Below, piece after piece: positions 45,408 to 54,504 of a DNA stretch of 64,000 nt; the first letter of the stretch is position 1; the number at the start of each line of letters is the position of its first letter. Source of the stretch: Sphingomonas jinjuensis (lineage in GTDB: Bacteria; Pseudomonadota; Alphaproteobacteria; Sphingomonadales; Sphingomonadaceae); contig NZ_JACIEV010000001.1 in assembly GCF_014197105.1 (NCBI RefSeq), positions 62,001 to 126,000 on the forward strand. Reading direction: 5' to 3'. A program made the position numbers and the translations under genes. Under the pieces are notes generated by a model. The model did not search any database. It was not told where the DNA came from and saw only the letters and a list, made by a program, of their open reading frames with translations.

Positions 45408-46195
45408 GCGATCAGCCCCGCATCATGCGCGATGGCATCGGCACAGGCGGTCAGCGGCCCGCGGATCCGCTCGACCTCGGCATCGCCGCCCGCCTGCACC
45501 AGTCGCGCCACCGTCAGCGCCGCCGCGATCGACGATCCCGGCCGCCCGACGATCGCGCCGATGTCGGCGCTGCCCATGAAACGCTCGCCGACCGACAGGT
45601 CGAAACCATCGGCGCGCACTCGTGCCAGCCGCTGCTCGAACCCGCGCCGCTCGCTCGCCGACAGCGTCCGCCAGTCACGCTGGTGCTGCAACGCCTGCGC
45701 CAGCCCCTCGGTATCGAGCGCCGCCAGCAGCAGCCGCCCCGACGTCGTGCGCAGCGGCGAGTGGCGCGATCCGACCTCGACCGACAGGCGGAACGGCTCG
45801 GGGCTCTCTTCCTGCGCCAGCACCACCACCTCGCCGCGATGTAGCACGCTCAGGTGGCAGGATTCGCGGATATCGTCCGCCAGCCGCCGCATCAGCGGCC
45901 GTGCCGCGCGCAGCAGCGCCTCGAACGGATTGTGCGTCCGCGACAGTTCGAACAACCGCAGCGTCAGCGAATAGCCGCCGGTGCCGGCATCGCGATGCAG
46001 ATAGCCCCGCCCCTCCAGGCAGGCGAGCATGCGGAACAGTTCGCCCGGTTGCCGCCCCAGTGATCGCGCCAGCTGCGCCTGGGTGTTGGGCACCGCCTGG
46101 TCGGCCAGGAACTCGAGGATATCGAGCCCCTTCTCCAGCGCGGGCACCGAATATTTCTGGCGCTTTTCCTCGGCCTCGGGCGTCGTGTCAGCCAT
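45404..46195 (-). CDS. IclR-family regulator
   Basis: This 263-residue protein has an N-terminal winged helix (about residues 15-75, EKGLDILEFLADQ and QLARSLGRQPGELFRMLACLEGRGYL) and the C-terminal IclR effector domain with a GSRHSPLRTTSGRLLLAAL segment. The ATG at 46195 (MADTTPEAEE) is chosen; the open frame upstream is poor in family similarity. It heads the gene set leading to the SBP-fold, Gfo/Idh, SDR, GH42 and GH29 genes and is the obvious candidate regulator of them and of the TonB and CoA-transferase genes. Confidence 0.92.
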   Translation of the reverse strand: MADTTPEAEEKRQKYSVPALEKGLDILEFLADQAVPNTQAQLARSLGRQPGELFRMLACLEGRGYLHRDAGTGGYSLTLRLFELSRTHNPFEALLRAARPLMRRLADDIRESCHLSVLHRGEVVVLAQEESPEPFRLSVEVGSRHSPLRTTSGRLLLAALDTEGLAQALQHQRDWRTLSASERRGFEQRLARVRADGFDLSVGERFMGSADIGAIVGRPGSSIAAALTVARLVQAGGDAEVERIRGPLTACADAIAHDAGLIA

Positions 46196-46357
46196 GGCGA
46201 TGCATTCCCTTCGATGACGGCGCCATTGGGCGCGCGAAGGGGACGATAGAAAGGTCGGCGCCGCACGACGAGCCCGTCGCGCGTACCGAAGCTGGCGCTC
46301 CGCCCCTTGCGTCGATCCGATCAGCGCCTGCAACGCCATCCACTCCTGTCGTCGGTG

Positions 46358-46391
46358 TTTAGCAAATTGCCCGGGCGGTGAGGCCCGGGCA
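46358..46391 (-). terminator. Terminator after the TonB receptor gene, with short motif
   Basis: TGCCCGGGC (46368-46376) and GCCCGGGCA (46383-46391) form a 9-bp stem with a 6-base loop; on the minus strand it is followed by a weak ATTT run. The adjacent sequence, read on the minus strand as CAATTTGCTAAA (46358-46369), resembles short motifs before the TonB and CaiB/SBP-fold genes and may be the IclR operator. Confidence 0.5.
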
Positions 46392-46417
46392 CAGGTGCCC
46401 TTCCGGGGAGGGAGGGT

Positions 46418-49114
46418 TTAGTAACGGAAGCGGAAGCCGACCAGGAACTGGCGATCATCGATCGTCTGATCGTTGAAGCGCGTCGGCACCGTGTAATAGC
46501 TCTCGCGCCGCGTGCGCAGCAGGTTGCTGCCCTCGAACGAAACGGTCACGTTCTTGTCGATGTCGTAGCTGAGCGACGCATCGAGCCAGCCATAGCCCTT
46601 GCGATAGATCGGCCCCGGCGGGATCGACGTCGCCCCCGCCACCGTCGCGCCGGCGAACACGCCCTCCAAGAATCGCGAGCGCCAGTTGTACGCGACGCGC
46701 GCCGAGATGCCGTACTTCTCGTAGAGCGCCGACACGTTGTAGCTGTGCTTCGACAGGTTGGTCAGCGGCAGCGGCGCCCCCGCCAGCAGCGTCGGCGTCT
46801 CGGAGTCGACGAAGGTATAGTTGGCCTGCACGCCGAAGCCGTTCAGCCCCTCCGGCAGGAAGTCGAGGAAGGTCTGGCCGCCGACCTCAAAGCCGCGGAC
46901 GTAACCCTTGCCGCTGTTGACCGGCCGGGTGATGTTATAGAGGATTCCGCCAACGTCGACGTTGGTCTCGACGCTGGTCGAGGTGAAGGCGTTCACCCAT
47001 TTGTAGAAGCCCGCGACCGACACCGACGTCGTGCGTGACAGATAATATTCCAGCGACGCGTCGACCTGGTCGGCGGTGAACGGCGCCAGGTTCGGATTGC
47101 CGCCCGATCCCGCGCCCTGCGCCGGCACCAGCGTCAGCGACGGCGTGAGCTGCGAGAAGCCCGGCCGGGTCAGCACGCGCGATGCACCCAAGCGCAGCTG
47201 CAATTCGTCGGTCAGACGGGCGCGCAGGTTGAAGCTCGGCAGCACGTCGGTGCGATCGGGCCGCGTGTTGATCGGCGCGAAGCCGGTCTGGCGGCGCGTC
47301 ACCTGTCCGTTGATGGTGACCGTCTCGAACACCGGCGTATTGCCGGTCAGCGTGCCGTTGAAGCGGATCACCCGGACGCCGATGTTCCCGTCGATCGGCA
47401 CGCCCAGGTTGAACTCATACTTCGCCATCGCATAGCCGGCGAGCGTGCGCTCGGTGATGTTGAAGATGCCGAGCGGCGTGACTGCGGGCAATGCGGTGAT
47501 GCCGAGCGACGTGCGCAACGTGTCGAAGTTGGTCCGCAGCGCGTCCGACCCGGCGATCAAGAAGTTCTGCGGGAAGGACACGCCGGGCGCATCCTTCTGG
47601 AAGAAATCATTGACCGGATTCTGCTGCAGGAACTGCGACACGTTGCCGATGCTGTTGTTCACCGGCGATTGGAAGAAGCGGATCGGCGAGAAGATCGCCG
47701 AACGATCGGCATAGCGCGCGCCGACCGCGATCTGGCGCAGGAAGCCGCCGGGGATCTCGTAGGTCGCGTCGATCCGACCCGCTTTCTGCTCGCCGCGCGA
47801 GATGTTGACGTTCTGCGTCAGCGGCCCGACCGTGAACGAATTCGGGTTGAGCAGGTCGACGCCCTGCAACGAGAAGCTGGTCGCGTCGGTCGTCAGGTCC
47901 TGGCGATACGTCGGCGCGGTGCCGAGCAGATCCAGTTCGCGATAATCCAGCTCCGAATAGGACTTGTCGTAGCTCGCATCGAAGCTGACCTTCAGCCGGT
48001 CGCGGTTCCACTCGCCGCCGATCGCGATCGTCCGGTTGTCGTCGAGCAGATCGCGCGACACGCCGAGCAGCGTGAACGGCTGGTTGGTGTAAGTGCCGGT
48101 CGCCAGATCGTTGGTGCCGGGGAAGGTTGTGAAGCTGCCCGCGGTCGGCACGCGCAGCGTCGGTTGCGACGCGTTGCGGTTCGACTGGATCAGCAGGCCG
48201 TTCTGGTCCTGCGTCGTGATGAAGCGCGAATATTGCCCCTCGACGTAGAACATCAGGTCCGGCGTCGCCTGCCACTGGATCGCGCCGTTCAGGCCGATGC
48301 GCTTGCGCTGGCCCAGCACCTGCACCTTATAGCTGCCGTTGGGCGCATTGACGGTCTGGCCGGCGATCAGGTCGGTGCGCGGCAGCGGCGCGCCGGTGAT
48401 GTTGAAGTCCTGGCGGTACGAACGCTGCTGGTAGGCGCCCGAAAACAGCACGCCGATCTCGCCGATGCCGGTATCCCAGCGGTCGCTCATCAACAGCGAG
48501 ACGAGCGGATCCCATTTGTCGCGCAGATCGGCATAGCGCGCCCGCGCACTGCCAGCGATCTGCGAGTCCGCGAAGTCGAACGGGCGGCGGGTGCGGATAT
48601 CGATCGTGCCGCCGATACCGCCCTCGATCAGGTTCGCGGTCGGCGCCTTGTACACGTCGAGCCGCGACAGCAGCTCGGCGGGCAGGTTCTGCAAGTTGAA
48701 GTTGCGGTCGACGCCAGTGAAGGCGTCGCGGCCGTTGATCGTCGTCTCGACGCCGGTCAGGCCGCGAATCTGGACGCGACCGGCGCCTTCGCCAACGTCG
48801 CGCTGCACCTGGATGCCGGTGATCCGCTGCAGCGCTTCCGACACGTTGATGTCCGGCAATTTGCCGATGTCCTCGGCGACGATTGAATCGACGATCGTGT
48901 CGGCGTTGCGCTTGATGTTCTGCGCCGAGGCCAGGCTGGATCGGATGCCGGTGACGACGACGTCGGGCGCGGCCGGCTCGTCCGCCTGGGGCGGCGTTCC
49001 CGCCGGGTTCGCCACGGCCTGCGTCGATCGCGCATCCTGTGCATGAGCCGGCATCGCCGCGAATACCGCAAGCGCCGCCATGCTGACACCGGTCAACAGC
49101 TTTCCACCCATCAT
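46418..49114 (-). CDS. TonB-dependent oligosaccharide receptor
   Basis: This 898-residue outer-membrane protein has a signal peptide (LLTGVSMAALAVFAAMPAHAQ). The plug domain includes DVVVTGIRSSLASAQNIKRN, IVAEDIGKLPDINVSEALQRI and GVQIRGL-like segments, typical of the TonB receptors sphingomonads and xanthomonads use for oligosaccharides (TIGR01782 type). It ends with an aromatic residue, GFRFRY, as barrels do. GGAGAG precedes tandem ATGs at 49114 and 49111, and a GTG lies at 49117. It is the probable entry gate for the pectic oligosaccharides processed by the neighbouring enzymes. Confidence 0.93.
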   Translation of the reverse strand: MMGGKLLTGVSMAALAVFAAMPAHAQDARSTQAVANPAGTPPQADEPAAPDVVVTGIRSSLASAQNIKRNADTIVDSIVAEDIGKLPDINVSEALQRITGIQVQRDVGEGAGRVQIRGLTGVETTINGRDAFTGVDRNFNLQNLPAELLSRLDVYKAPTANLIEGGIGGTIDIRTRRPFDFADSQIAGSARARYADLRDKWDPLVSLLMSDRWDTGIGEIGVLFSGAYQQRSYRQDFNITGAPLPRTDLIAGQTVNAPNGSYKVQVLGQRKRIGLNGAIQWQATPDLMFYVEGQYSRFITTQDQNGLLIQSNRNASQPTLRVPTAGSFTTFPGTNDLATGTYTNQPFTLLGVSRDLLDDNRTIAIGGEWNRDRLKVSFDASYDKSYSELDYRELDLLGTAPTYRQDLTTDATSFSLQGVDLLNPNSFTVGPLTQNVNISRGEQKAGRIDATYEIPGGFLRQIAVGARYADRSAIFSPIRFFQSPVNNSIGNVSQFLQQNPVNDFFQKDAPGVSFPQNFLIAGSDALRTNFDTLRTSLGITALPAVTPLGIFNITERTLAGYAMAKYEFNLGVPIDGNIGVRVIRFNGTLTGNTPVFETVTINGQVTRRQTGFAPINTRPDRTDVLPSFNLRARLTDELQLRLGASRVLTRPGFSQLTPSLTLVPAQGAGSGGNPNLAPFTADQVDASLEYYLSRTTSVSVAGFYKWVNAFTSTSVETNVDVGGILYNITRPVNSGKGYVRGFEVGGQTFLDFLPEGLNGFGVQANYTFVDSETPTLLAGAPLPLTNLSKHSYNVSALYEKYGISARVAYNWRSRFLEGVFAGATVAGATSIPPGPIYRKGYGWLDASLSYDIDKNVTVSFEGSNLLRTRRESYYTVPTRFNDQTIDDRQFLVGFRFRY

Positions 49115-49146
49115 CACCCTCTCCCGTCCCTATTGCCGGACATATT

Positions 49147-49158
49147 TATTAGCGAACC
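49147..49158. promoter_or_regulatory. Short shared motif upstream of the TonB receptor
   Basis: On the minus strand this reads GGTTCGCTAATA, sharing TTYGCTAR with sites at 46358 and 55740. It lies about 33 bp before the TonB start, next to a TAATAAATAT stretch that could be the -10. The match is short, so chance is possible. Confidence 0.3.
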
Positions 49159-49236
49159 GATAGCGCCTATTTGAACCACTGCCAAGTACGATTGTCGATT
49201 TGCAGCGTTTTCGACGCGCTCGCCGAGAAACAAAAA

Positions 49237-50421
49237 TTAATCGAAAGCCCCGGGCCTCGGAGGCGGTGCAGATAGCGCTGGGTCCAAACCGAATTCCGCT
49301 CGCAGCGCCGCGGTGTCGGCGCCAACCGCCGGTGCCGCCGCCGCGCTGCCGCCACGTTCTCCATCGATGCGGATCGGGCTCGCCGTCGTCACTAGCGACG
49401 CGCCGTCCCGTGCCACCGTGCGCAACATGTCGAGCCGTTGGAACGCCTCGCTCGCCATCAGCACTGGCCAGTCCTGCACCGGCGCGCACCACACGTCCTC
49501 GGCGCGCAAGGCGGCCATCCATTGTTCCGTCGTCCGCTCGGCCAGCCGCGCCGCGATCAGCCCCTTCACCGCATCACGCTCGGCGAACCCATCGGTCACC
49601 GCTGCTAGCGCCGGCAGGTCGATCAGCCGCGCTAGCTTGTCGAGCGGCGTCATCGCCAGCGCCAGATGCCCGTCCGCGGTCGCGTACACCCCATAGGGCG
49701 CCGCCAGATAAGCATGCGCATTGTTGACGGCCGCGCGCTGCGGCGGCCGGCCGTCGTCGTTGAGATGCGTGGTCAGCACCTCGAACTGAAAATCGACGAT
49801 CGCCTCGAGCAGGCTCGTTTCCACCGCCGCGCCCTCGCCCGTGATCCCGCGCCGGACCAGCGCCGCGAGGATGCCTTCCAGCAGCGCGTGCCCCGCCAGC
49901 ATGTCGGCGATCGACAGCCCCACCGGCACCGGCCCGTCGCCTGCCGATCCGTTGAGCCACATCACCCCCGACAATGCCTGCGCCAGCAGGTCCTGCCCGG
50001 GCAGCCGCGCCAGCGGCCCCTCTTCGCCATAGCCTGAGATCGACGCATGGATCAGCCGCGGATGCCGCGCGCGCAACGCCGCGCGGCCGATCCCCAGCCG
50101 CTCGGCGATGCCGGGGCGGAAGTTCTGGATGACGACGTCGGCGCGCGCGATCAGCGCCTCGACCTCAGCCAGGTCGGCGGGGTCCTTCAGGTCGGCGGCA
50201 AAGCTCTGCTTGTTGCGGTTGATGGCGTGGAACAGCGTCGAGTCGCCGCCGATCCGCGTATCGCTGAGGTACAGCGTCCGTCCGATGTCGCCCGTGCCCG
50301 GTCGCTCGATCTTGATGACCCGCGCGCCGAGGTCGGCGAGCTTCAGCGCCGCCATCGGTCCCGCCAGGAATTGCGCCATGTCGAGGACCAGCAGGCCCTC
50401 CAGCGGACGCCCGCCGCTCAT
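49237..50421 (-). CDS. CaiB/BaiF-type CoA-transferase, copy 1
   Basis: This 394-residue class III CoA-transferase has the N-terminal [27 protein letters not shown] signature, QNFRPGIAERLG, and the catalytic aspartate at D173 in GLSIADMLAG. The family moves CoA between carboxylic acids through an aspartyl-CoA thioester. It is the last gene of a six-gene operon that starts with a second CaiB/BaiF gene and overlaps the RbsC-type permease stop. Its acid substrate is unknown; being next to a sugar importer is unusual for the family. Confidence 0.88.
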   Translation of the reverse strand: MSGGRPLEGLLVLDMAQFLAGPMAALKLADLGARVIKIERPGTGDIGRTLYLSDTRIGGDSTLFHAINRNKQSFAADLKDPADLAEVEALIARADVVIQNFRPGIAERLGIGRAALRARHPRLIHASISGYGEEGPLARLPGQDLLAQALSGVMWLNGSAGDGPVPVGLSIADMLAGHALLEGILAALVRRGITGEGAAVETSLLEAIVDFQFEVLTTHLNDDGRPPQRAAVNNAHAYLAAPYGVYATADGHLALAMTPLDKLARLIDLPALAAVTDGFAERDAVKGLIAARLAERTTEQWMAALRAEDVWCAPVQDWPVLMASEAFQRLDMLRTVARDGASLVTTASPIRIDGERGGSAAAAPAVGADTAALRAEFGLDPALSAPPPRPGAFD

Positions 50422-51557
50422 GCGGCCACACCCCTGCGCCCGCCGACGGTATAGATCGCGGCGGCGACGATCACCACCGTCCCCTCGACCAGCCCCTGAT
50501 AGCTCGCCCCCAGGTTCAGGATGTTGAAGCCGTTGGTCAGCGTGAACAGGATCAGCGCGCCGACCACCGTCTTCACCACGCTGCCCGCCCCGCCGAACAG
50601 CGAGGTGCCGCCCAGGATCGCGGCGGCGATGACGGTCAGCTCGGTGCCCTGCAACGCGGTCGGGTTCATCGCGCCCAGCCGGCTGGCGAACAGCGCGCCC
50701 GCAAAGCCTGCGGCCAGCCCGGACAGCACGAAGGCGCCGATCTTGTACGCCGTCACGTCGATCCCCGACAGCCGCGCCGCCTCGGCATTGCCGCCGGTCG
50801 CATAGAAGCGCCGCCCGACGACGGTGCGCGAGAGCACCAGCGCCGCGACCGCGGTGATGACCAGCAGATACGCCACCGTCACCGGCAGCGCGAAGCCCGG
50901 CCCCGCCGCCAGCGCGGCGATCACCATCACTGCAGCCCCGATCATCAACCCAAGCCGCAGCGCGCGGCCCTGGCGCCGCCGTCGCAGCATCATGCCGACA
51001 CCCACCGCCAGCGCCGCCAATCCCAGCAGCAGCAGCGGCCAGAACGCCGGCACGCGCGTCCGCTCGAACGCCAGCATCTGCGCCAGTACCGTCGGATCCT
51101 CGACCATCAGCGATCGTCCGTCGGTCAGCACCATCACCAGCCCGCGCACCGCGGTCAGCGTTCCCAGCGTCACGATGAAGGCGTTGATGCCGATCAGGTT
51201 GACGATCGCGCCGTTGACCAGCCCGATGCCCGCGCCCGTCGCCAGCGCCGCCACCAGCGCCAACGGAAAACCGATTACCGGCGACAGCCCGATCAGCACC
51301 GCCGCCGCCAGCGCCGCGACCGACGCCACCGACAGGTCGAACGCGCCGGTGATCAGGACGATCGTCATCGCCACGCCCATGATCCCGACCAGCGACGCCT
51401 GGTACGCGATGTTCGTCAGGTTGCCGGTCGAAAAATAGGGCGGCAAGCCGTTCGCCGCCGCCGCCAGCGCCAGCACCGCCATCAGCAGCGCCAGCGCATA
51501 ATAGACCCCCGCCTCGCGCAGCCCGAAGCTCCGCCGCCAGCCGATGGCATCGCTCAT
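50418..51557 (-). CDS. Sugar ABC transporter permease, RbsC type
   Basis: This 379-residue membrane protein belongs to the RbsC/XylH/AraH family, with about ten hydrophobic segments. It shows NLTNIAYQASLVGIMGVAMT, ITGAFDLSVASVAALAA, and YATGGNAEAARLSGIDV between helices, the last being a strong family marker. It pairs with the RbsA- and RbsB-type genes immediately upstream. Systems of this type carry pentoses and related sugars; D-apiose importers are known in this class, but the substrate here is undetermined. Confidence 0.9.
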   Translation of the reverse strand: MSDAIGWRRSFGLREAGVYYALALLMAVLALAAAANGLPPYFSTGNLTNIAYQASLVGIMGVAMTIVLITGAFDLSVASVAALAAAVLIGLSPVIGFPLALVAALATGAGIGLVNGAIVNLIGINAFIVTLGTLTAVRGLVMVLTDGRSLMVEDPTVLAQMLAFERTRVPAFWPLLLLGLAALAVGVGMMLRRRRQGRALRLGLMIGAAVMVIAALAAGPGFALPVTVAYLLVITAVAALVLSRTVVGRRFYATGGNAEAARLSGIDVTAYKIGAFVLSGLAAGFAGALFASRLGAMNPTALQGTELTVIAAAILGGTSLFGGAGSVVKTVVGALILFTLTNGFNILNLGASYQGLVEGTVVIVAAAIYTVGGRRGVAA

Positions 51558-51568
51558 GTCGCCAATCC

Positions 51569-53047
51569 TTATGATGCCGATCCTTGTGGTGCCGATCCGC
51601 CCGCGAGCAAGATCAGCGTGTCCTCGTCGAGCCCCGCCGCGTCGCGGCTGGCGATGATGCGTTTGTCGCGCAGCACCAGCACGCGATCCGCCAAGACCAG
51701 CAGCTCGGCAAAGTCGGAACTGGCGACGACGATCGCCATCCCCTCGTCCGCCAGCCCGCGGATCAACCGCAGGATCTCGCTCCTGGCGCCGATGTCGATG
51801 CCCGCGGTCGGCTCGTCGAGCAGCAAGACGCGCGTGTGTGGCCTCAGCCAGCGCGCGATCGTCACCTTCTGCGCATTGCCGCCCGACAGTTCCGCGACCG
51901 CCGTCTCCGGGCCTTGCGCCTTGATGGCGAGCGTCTCGATCGCCCGCGCCGCGGCGGCACGCTCCGCCTCGTCGTCGACCAGCCAGCCGCCACCGACCGG
52001 CAGCGCGACGTTGCGGCGGATGTCGAATGCCGGCACCAGGCCCTGGCCCACGCGATCCTCCGCAACCAACGCGATACCGGCCGCGATCCTTTCCTCGACG
52101 CTGCGCCCGACCGGCTCGCCATCGACGCCGACGAGGCCCGTCGCGTGGCGATCGGCGGCGAAGATGGCGTGGAGCAACTCGCTTCGGCCCGATCCCAGCA
52201 AGCCCGCCAGCCCGACGATCTCGCCGCGCGCGACGCTCAGGTTCACCGGTTCGGCCAGCGCCGGCGTCGCCAGTCCTTCGACCGTCAGCCGCGGCTCGCC
52301 CATGCCCGCGCGCTCCCGCCGCGCCAGCGCCACGAACTGCCGCCCCGCCATCGCCCCGGCGATATCGGCCTCGGTCAGTGCGTCGGTCTCGGCATCGAGC
52401 ACGATCCCGCCGTCGCGCAGCACCGCTACCCAGTCGCTCAGGCGCACGATCTCGTCGAGGAAGTGCGAGATGAACAGCACCGCCCGCCCCTCGTCGGCCA
52501 GCTGGCGGATGACGCGGTATACCGCCGCGCGCTCATGCCCCGCCAGCGACGCAGTCGGCTCGTCCATGATGACCAGCTTCGCATCGACCGCCAGCGCCGC
52601 CGCGATCGCGACCGCCTGGCGATCGCCGATGCCGAGGTCGCCCACCCGTGCATCGGGGTCGATCCGCGCGTCGAGCCGCGCCAGCAGCGCCGCTACGGCC
52701 TCGCGATCCCCCGCCTGGGTCCGCGCGATGCCGCCGCGATCGATCAGGATGTTCTCGGCGACGCTCAGCGTCGGCACCAGCGGGATATGCTGGTGGATCG
52801 TCGCGATCCCCGCCCGCCGCGCATCGACCGGCCGGCGAAACGCGGTCGCCTGCCCCAGCCATTCCAGCGACCCGCCGGTCGGCCGCGCCGCGCCCGACAG
52901 GATGCGGATCAGCGTCGATTTGCCCGCGCCGTTCGCGCCCACCAGCGCCGTCACCCGTCCCGCGGGCACGTCCAGATCGACCCCGCGCAGCGCGACGGTG
53001 CCGTTGGGATAGCGCATCGCGACCCCCCGCGCCGACAGCAGCGGCAT
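51569..53047 (-). CDS. Sugar ABC transporter ATPase, RbsA type
   Basis: This 492-residue protein contains two fused ATPase domains, as in RbsA/XylG/MglA. The first has Walker A GANGAGKST and Walker B KLVIMDEPTAS but a degenerate signature LGIGDRQAV. The second has a degenerate Walker A GLLGSGRSE, signature LSGGNAQKV and Walker B VLLLDEPTAG. This asymmetry is normal for the family. The ATG at 53047 overlaps the stop of the binding-protein gene; the longer upstream frame is a shadow. Confidence 0.92.
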   Translation of the reverse strand: MPLLSARGVAMRYPNGTVALRGVDLDVPAGRVTALVGANGAGKSTLIRILSGAARPTGGSLEWLGQATAFRRPVDARRAGIATIHQHIPLVPTLSVAENILIDRGGIARTQAGDREAVAALLARLDARIDPDARVGDLGIGDRQAVAIAAALAVDAKLVIMDEPTASLAGHERAAVYRVIRQLADEGRAVLFISHFLDEIVRLSDWVAVLRDGGIVLDAETDALTEADIAGAMAGRQFVALARRERAGMGEPRLTVEGLATPALAEPVNLSVARGEIVGLAGLLGSGRSELLHAIFAADRHATGLVGVDGEPVGRSVEERIAAGIALVAEDRVGQGLVPAFDIRRNVALPVGGGWLVDDEAERAAAARAIETLAIKAQGPETAVAELSGGNAQKVTIARWLRPHTRVLLLDEPTAGIDIGARSEILRLIRGLADEGMAIVVASSDFAELLVLADRVLVLRDKRIIASRDAAGLDEDTLILLAGGSAPQGSAS

Positions 53048-54054
53048 CACCACTGCCCCACGCACTGCGCCGCGCTGCCCGCGGTGATCGCCGGCAGCGG
53101 ATAGGTCAGGAATCGCTTGCCCGTCGGCCGGTGCAACGCCGCGAACGCCAGCGCACCCAGCGCCTCCGGCTTGAAGCAGACCGTGCCATCGACCGCCCCG
53201 GCCTTGATCTGCGCGATCGCCAGCTTCGATCCGCCCAGCCCGATCAGCCGCGCCGTCGATCCCGCCGCCTGTACCGCCCGCGCGCAGCCGATCACCATGT
53301 CGTCGGCCTCGCTGAAGAACAGGTCGACGTCGGGATGCGCGACCAGGATGTTCTGGCATGCCGCCTCGCCGCCTTCCGACGTCCAGTTGCCCGGCTGCGC
53401 CGCAACGATACGATAGGATGCGCCCGCCGCGTCGAGCCCGCGGTGAAACCCCCGCGCCCGTTGCTCGACCTCGGGAAAGCCGGCGGCGCCCTCGATCAAC
53501 GCCACCCGCGCCACGCCCCCCTTGGGCAATAGCCGCGCCGCCAGCCTGCCCGCCGCACGCCCTGCCGCCACCTCGTCTTGCGTGGCGAGGCCGACCAGCC
53601 CCGGATAGACGTCACGTGCCGCTCGGGTCCGCGGATCGCCGACCTGCGCCGCCACCGCCGCGATCGGAATCCCCGCCTCGTTCGCGCGCGCCACCCACGC
53701 CTGCGCGACGACGGCGTCGAGCGGCATCACCGCAATCCCCTTCACGCCGCCGACGATCAGGTCCTGGACGTCGTTGGCCTGCTTCTGCACGCTGCCCCGC
53801 GCGTCGAGCACGATCGCCCGCGCCCCCGCCTTCGCCGCCGCATCGGCAAACCCCTTCGCCACCGCCGCGGCAAAAGGATAGCTCAGCCCGGCGCTTGCCA
53901 GGCCATAGCGCGGCGCATCCGCTGCCACCGTCACGGGCGCGGCCGCCTCACCCGCGCGCACCCGCAGCGCCAGCCCGCCGACCGACGCCGCGCCGACGAC
54001 CAGCACCAGCCCCGCCCCGACCCTTCGCATCAGCAGGCGAGTGGCGCGCCGCAT
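53047..54054 (-). CDS. Sugar ABC transporter periplasmic binding protein, RbsB type
   Basis: This 335-residue protein has a signal-like N-terminus (LLMRRVGAGLVLVVGAASVGGLAL) and the periplasmic-binding fold of the RbsB/LacI type, with QKQANDVQDLIVGGVKGIAVMPLD and GLVGLATQDEVAAGRAAG. In this family those segments line the hinge and sugar pocket. ATG 54054 and ATG 54030 are both possible starts. Its operon places it with two CoA-transferases and a MaoC dehydratase, suggesting that the imported sugar or sugar acid feeds a CoA-linked route. Confidence 0.88.
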   Translation of the reverse strand: MRRATRLLMRRVGAGLVLVVGAASVGGLALRVRAGEAAAPVTVAADAPRYGLASAGLSYPFAAAVAKGFADAAAKAGARAIVLDARGSVQKQANDVQDLIVGGVKGIAVMPLDAVVAQAWVARANEAGIPIAAVAAQVGDPRTRAARDVYPGLVGLATQDEVAAGRAAGRLAARLLPKGGVARVALIEGAAGFPEVEQRARGFHRGLDAAGASYRIVAAQPGNWTSEGGEAACQNILVAHPDVDLFFSEADDMVIGCARAVQAAGSTARLIGLGGSKLAIAQIKAGAVDGTVCFKPEALGALAFAALHRPTGKRFLTYPLPAITAGSAAQCVGQW

Positions 54055-54057
54055 CGT

Positions 54058-54504
54058 TCAGCCGTCGCGCCGCGCGACCAGGTAGAGATGCTCGCACGCC
54101 AGCACCGTCTCGTCGCGCTGGTTGCGGATATCGACCGCCTCGACCACCACGCCATGGCTCGCGCGCTTGGGATGGTCGCGTTTCTCGGCGATCCGCGTGA
54201 TCGTGCGGATCGTGTCGCCGATATGCACCGGCCGCACGAAGCGCAGCCGGTCATAGCCCGTCGACATCGCATGCGGGTTGATCGTCGACGCGGTCAGCCC
54301 GATCCCGACCGAAAACACCAGCGTCCCATGCGCGATCCGCTGGCCGATATCCTGCGTCGCGCACCAGTCCGCGTCCATGTGATGCGGGAAGAAATCGCCG
54401 GTGTGCCCGGCATGGACCACGAAGTCGGTTTCGGTGATCGTCCGCCCGAAACTCTCGCGGCTGCTGCCGATCGCGTAGTCCTCGAAATATTGCTCGACGA
54501 TCAT
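54058..54504 (-). CDS. MaoC-like (R)-specific enoyl-CoA hydratase/dehydratase
   Basis: This 148-residue single hot-dog-fold protein has the hydratase-2 motif as [11 protein letters not shown], giving a probable catalytic pair D37 and H42. Such enzymes add water to, or remove it from, acyl-CoA thioesters, for example mesaconyl-CoA or 2-methylfumaryl-CoA. It overlaps the second CaiB/BaiF gene (ATGA), so the two likely act in sequence: CoA transfer and then dehydration or hydration. No acyl-CoA ligase, dehydrogenase or lyase is present in the window to complete a pathway. Confidence 0.85.
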   Translation of the reverse strand: MIVEQYFEDYAIGSSRESFGRTITETDFVVHAGHTGDFFPHHMDADWCATQDIGQRIAHGTLVFSVGIGLTASTINPHAMSTGYDRLRFVRPVHIGDTIRTITRIAEKRDHPKRASHGVVVEAVDIRNQRDETVLACEHLYLVARRDG

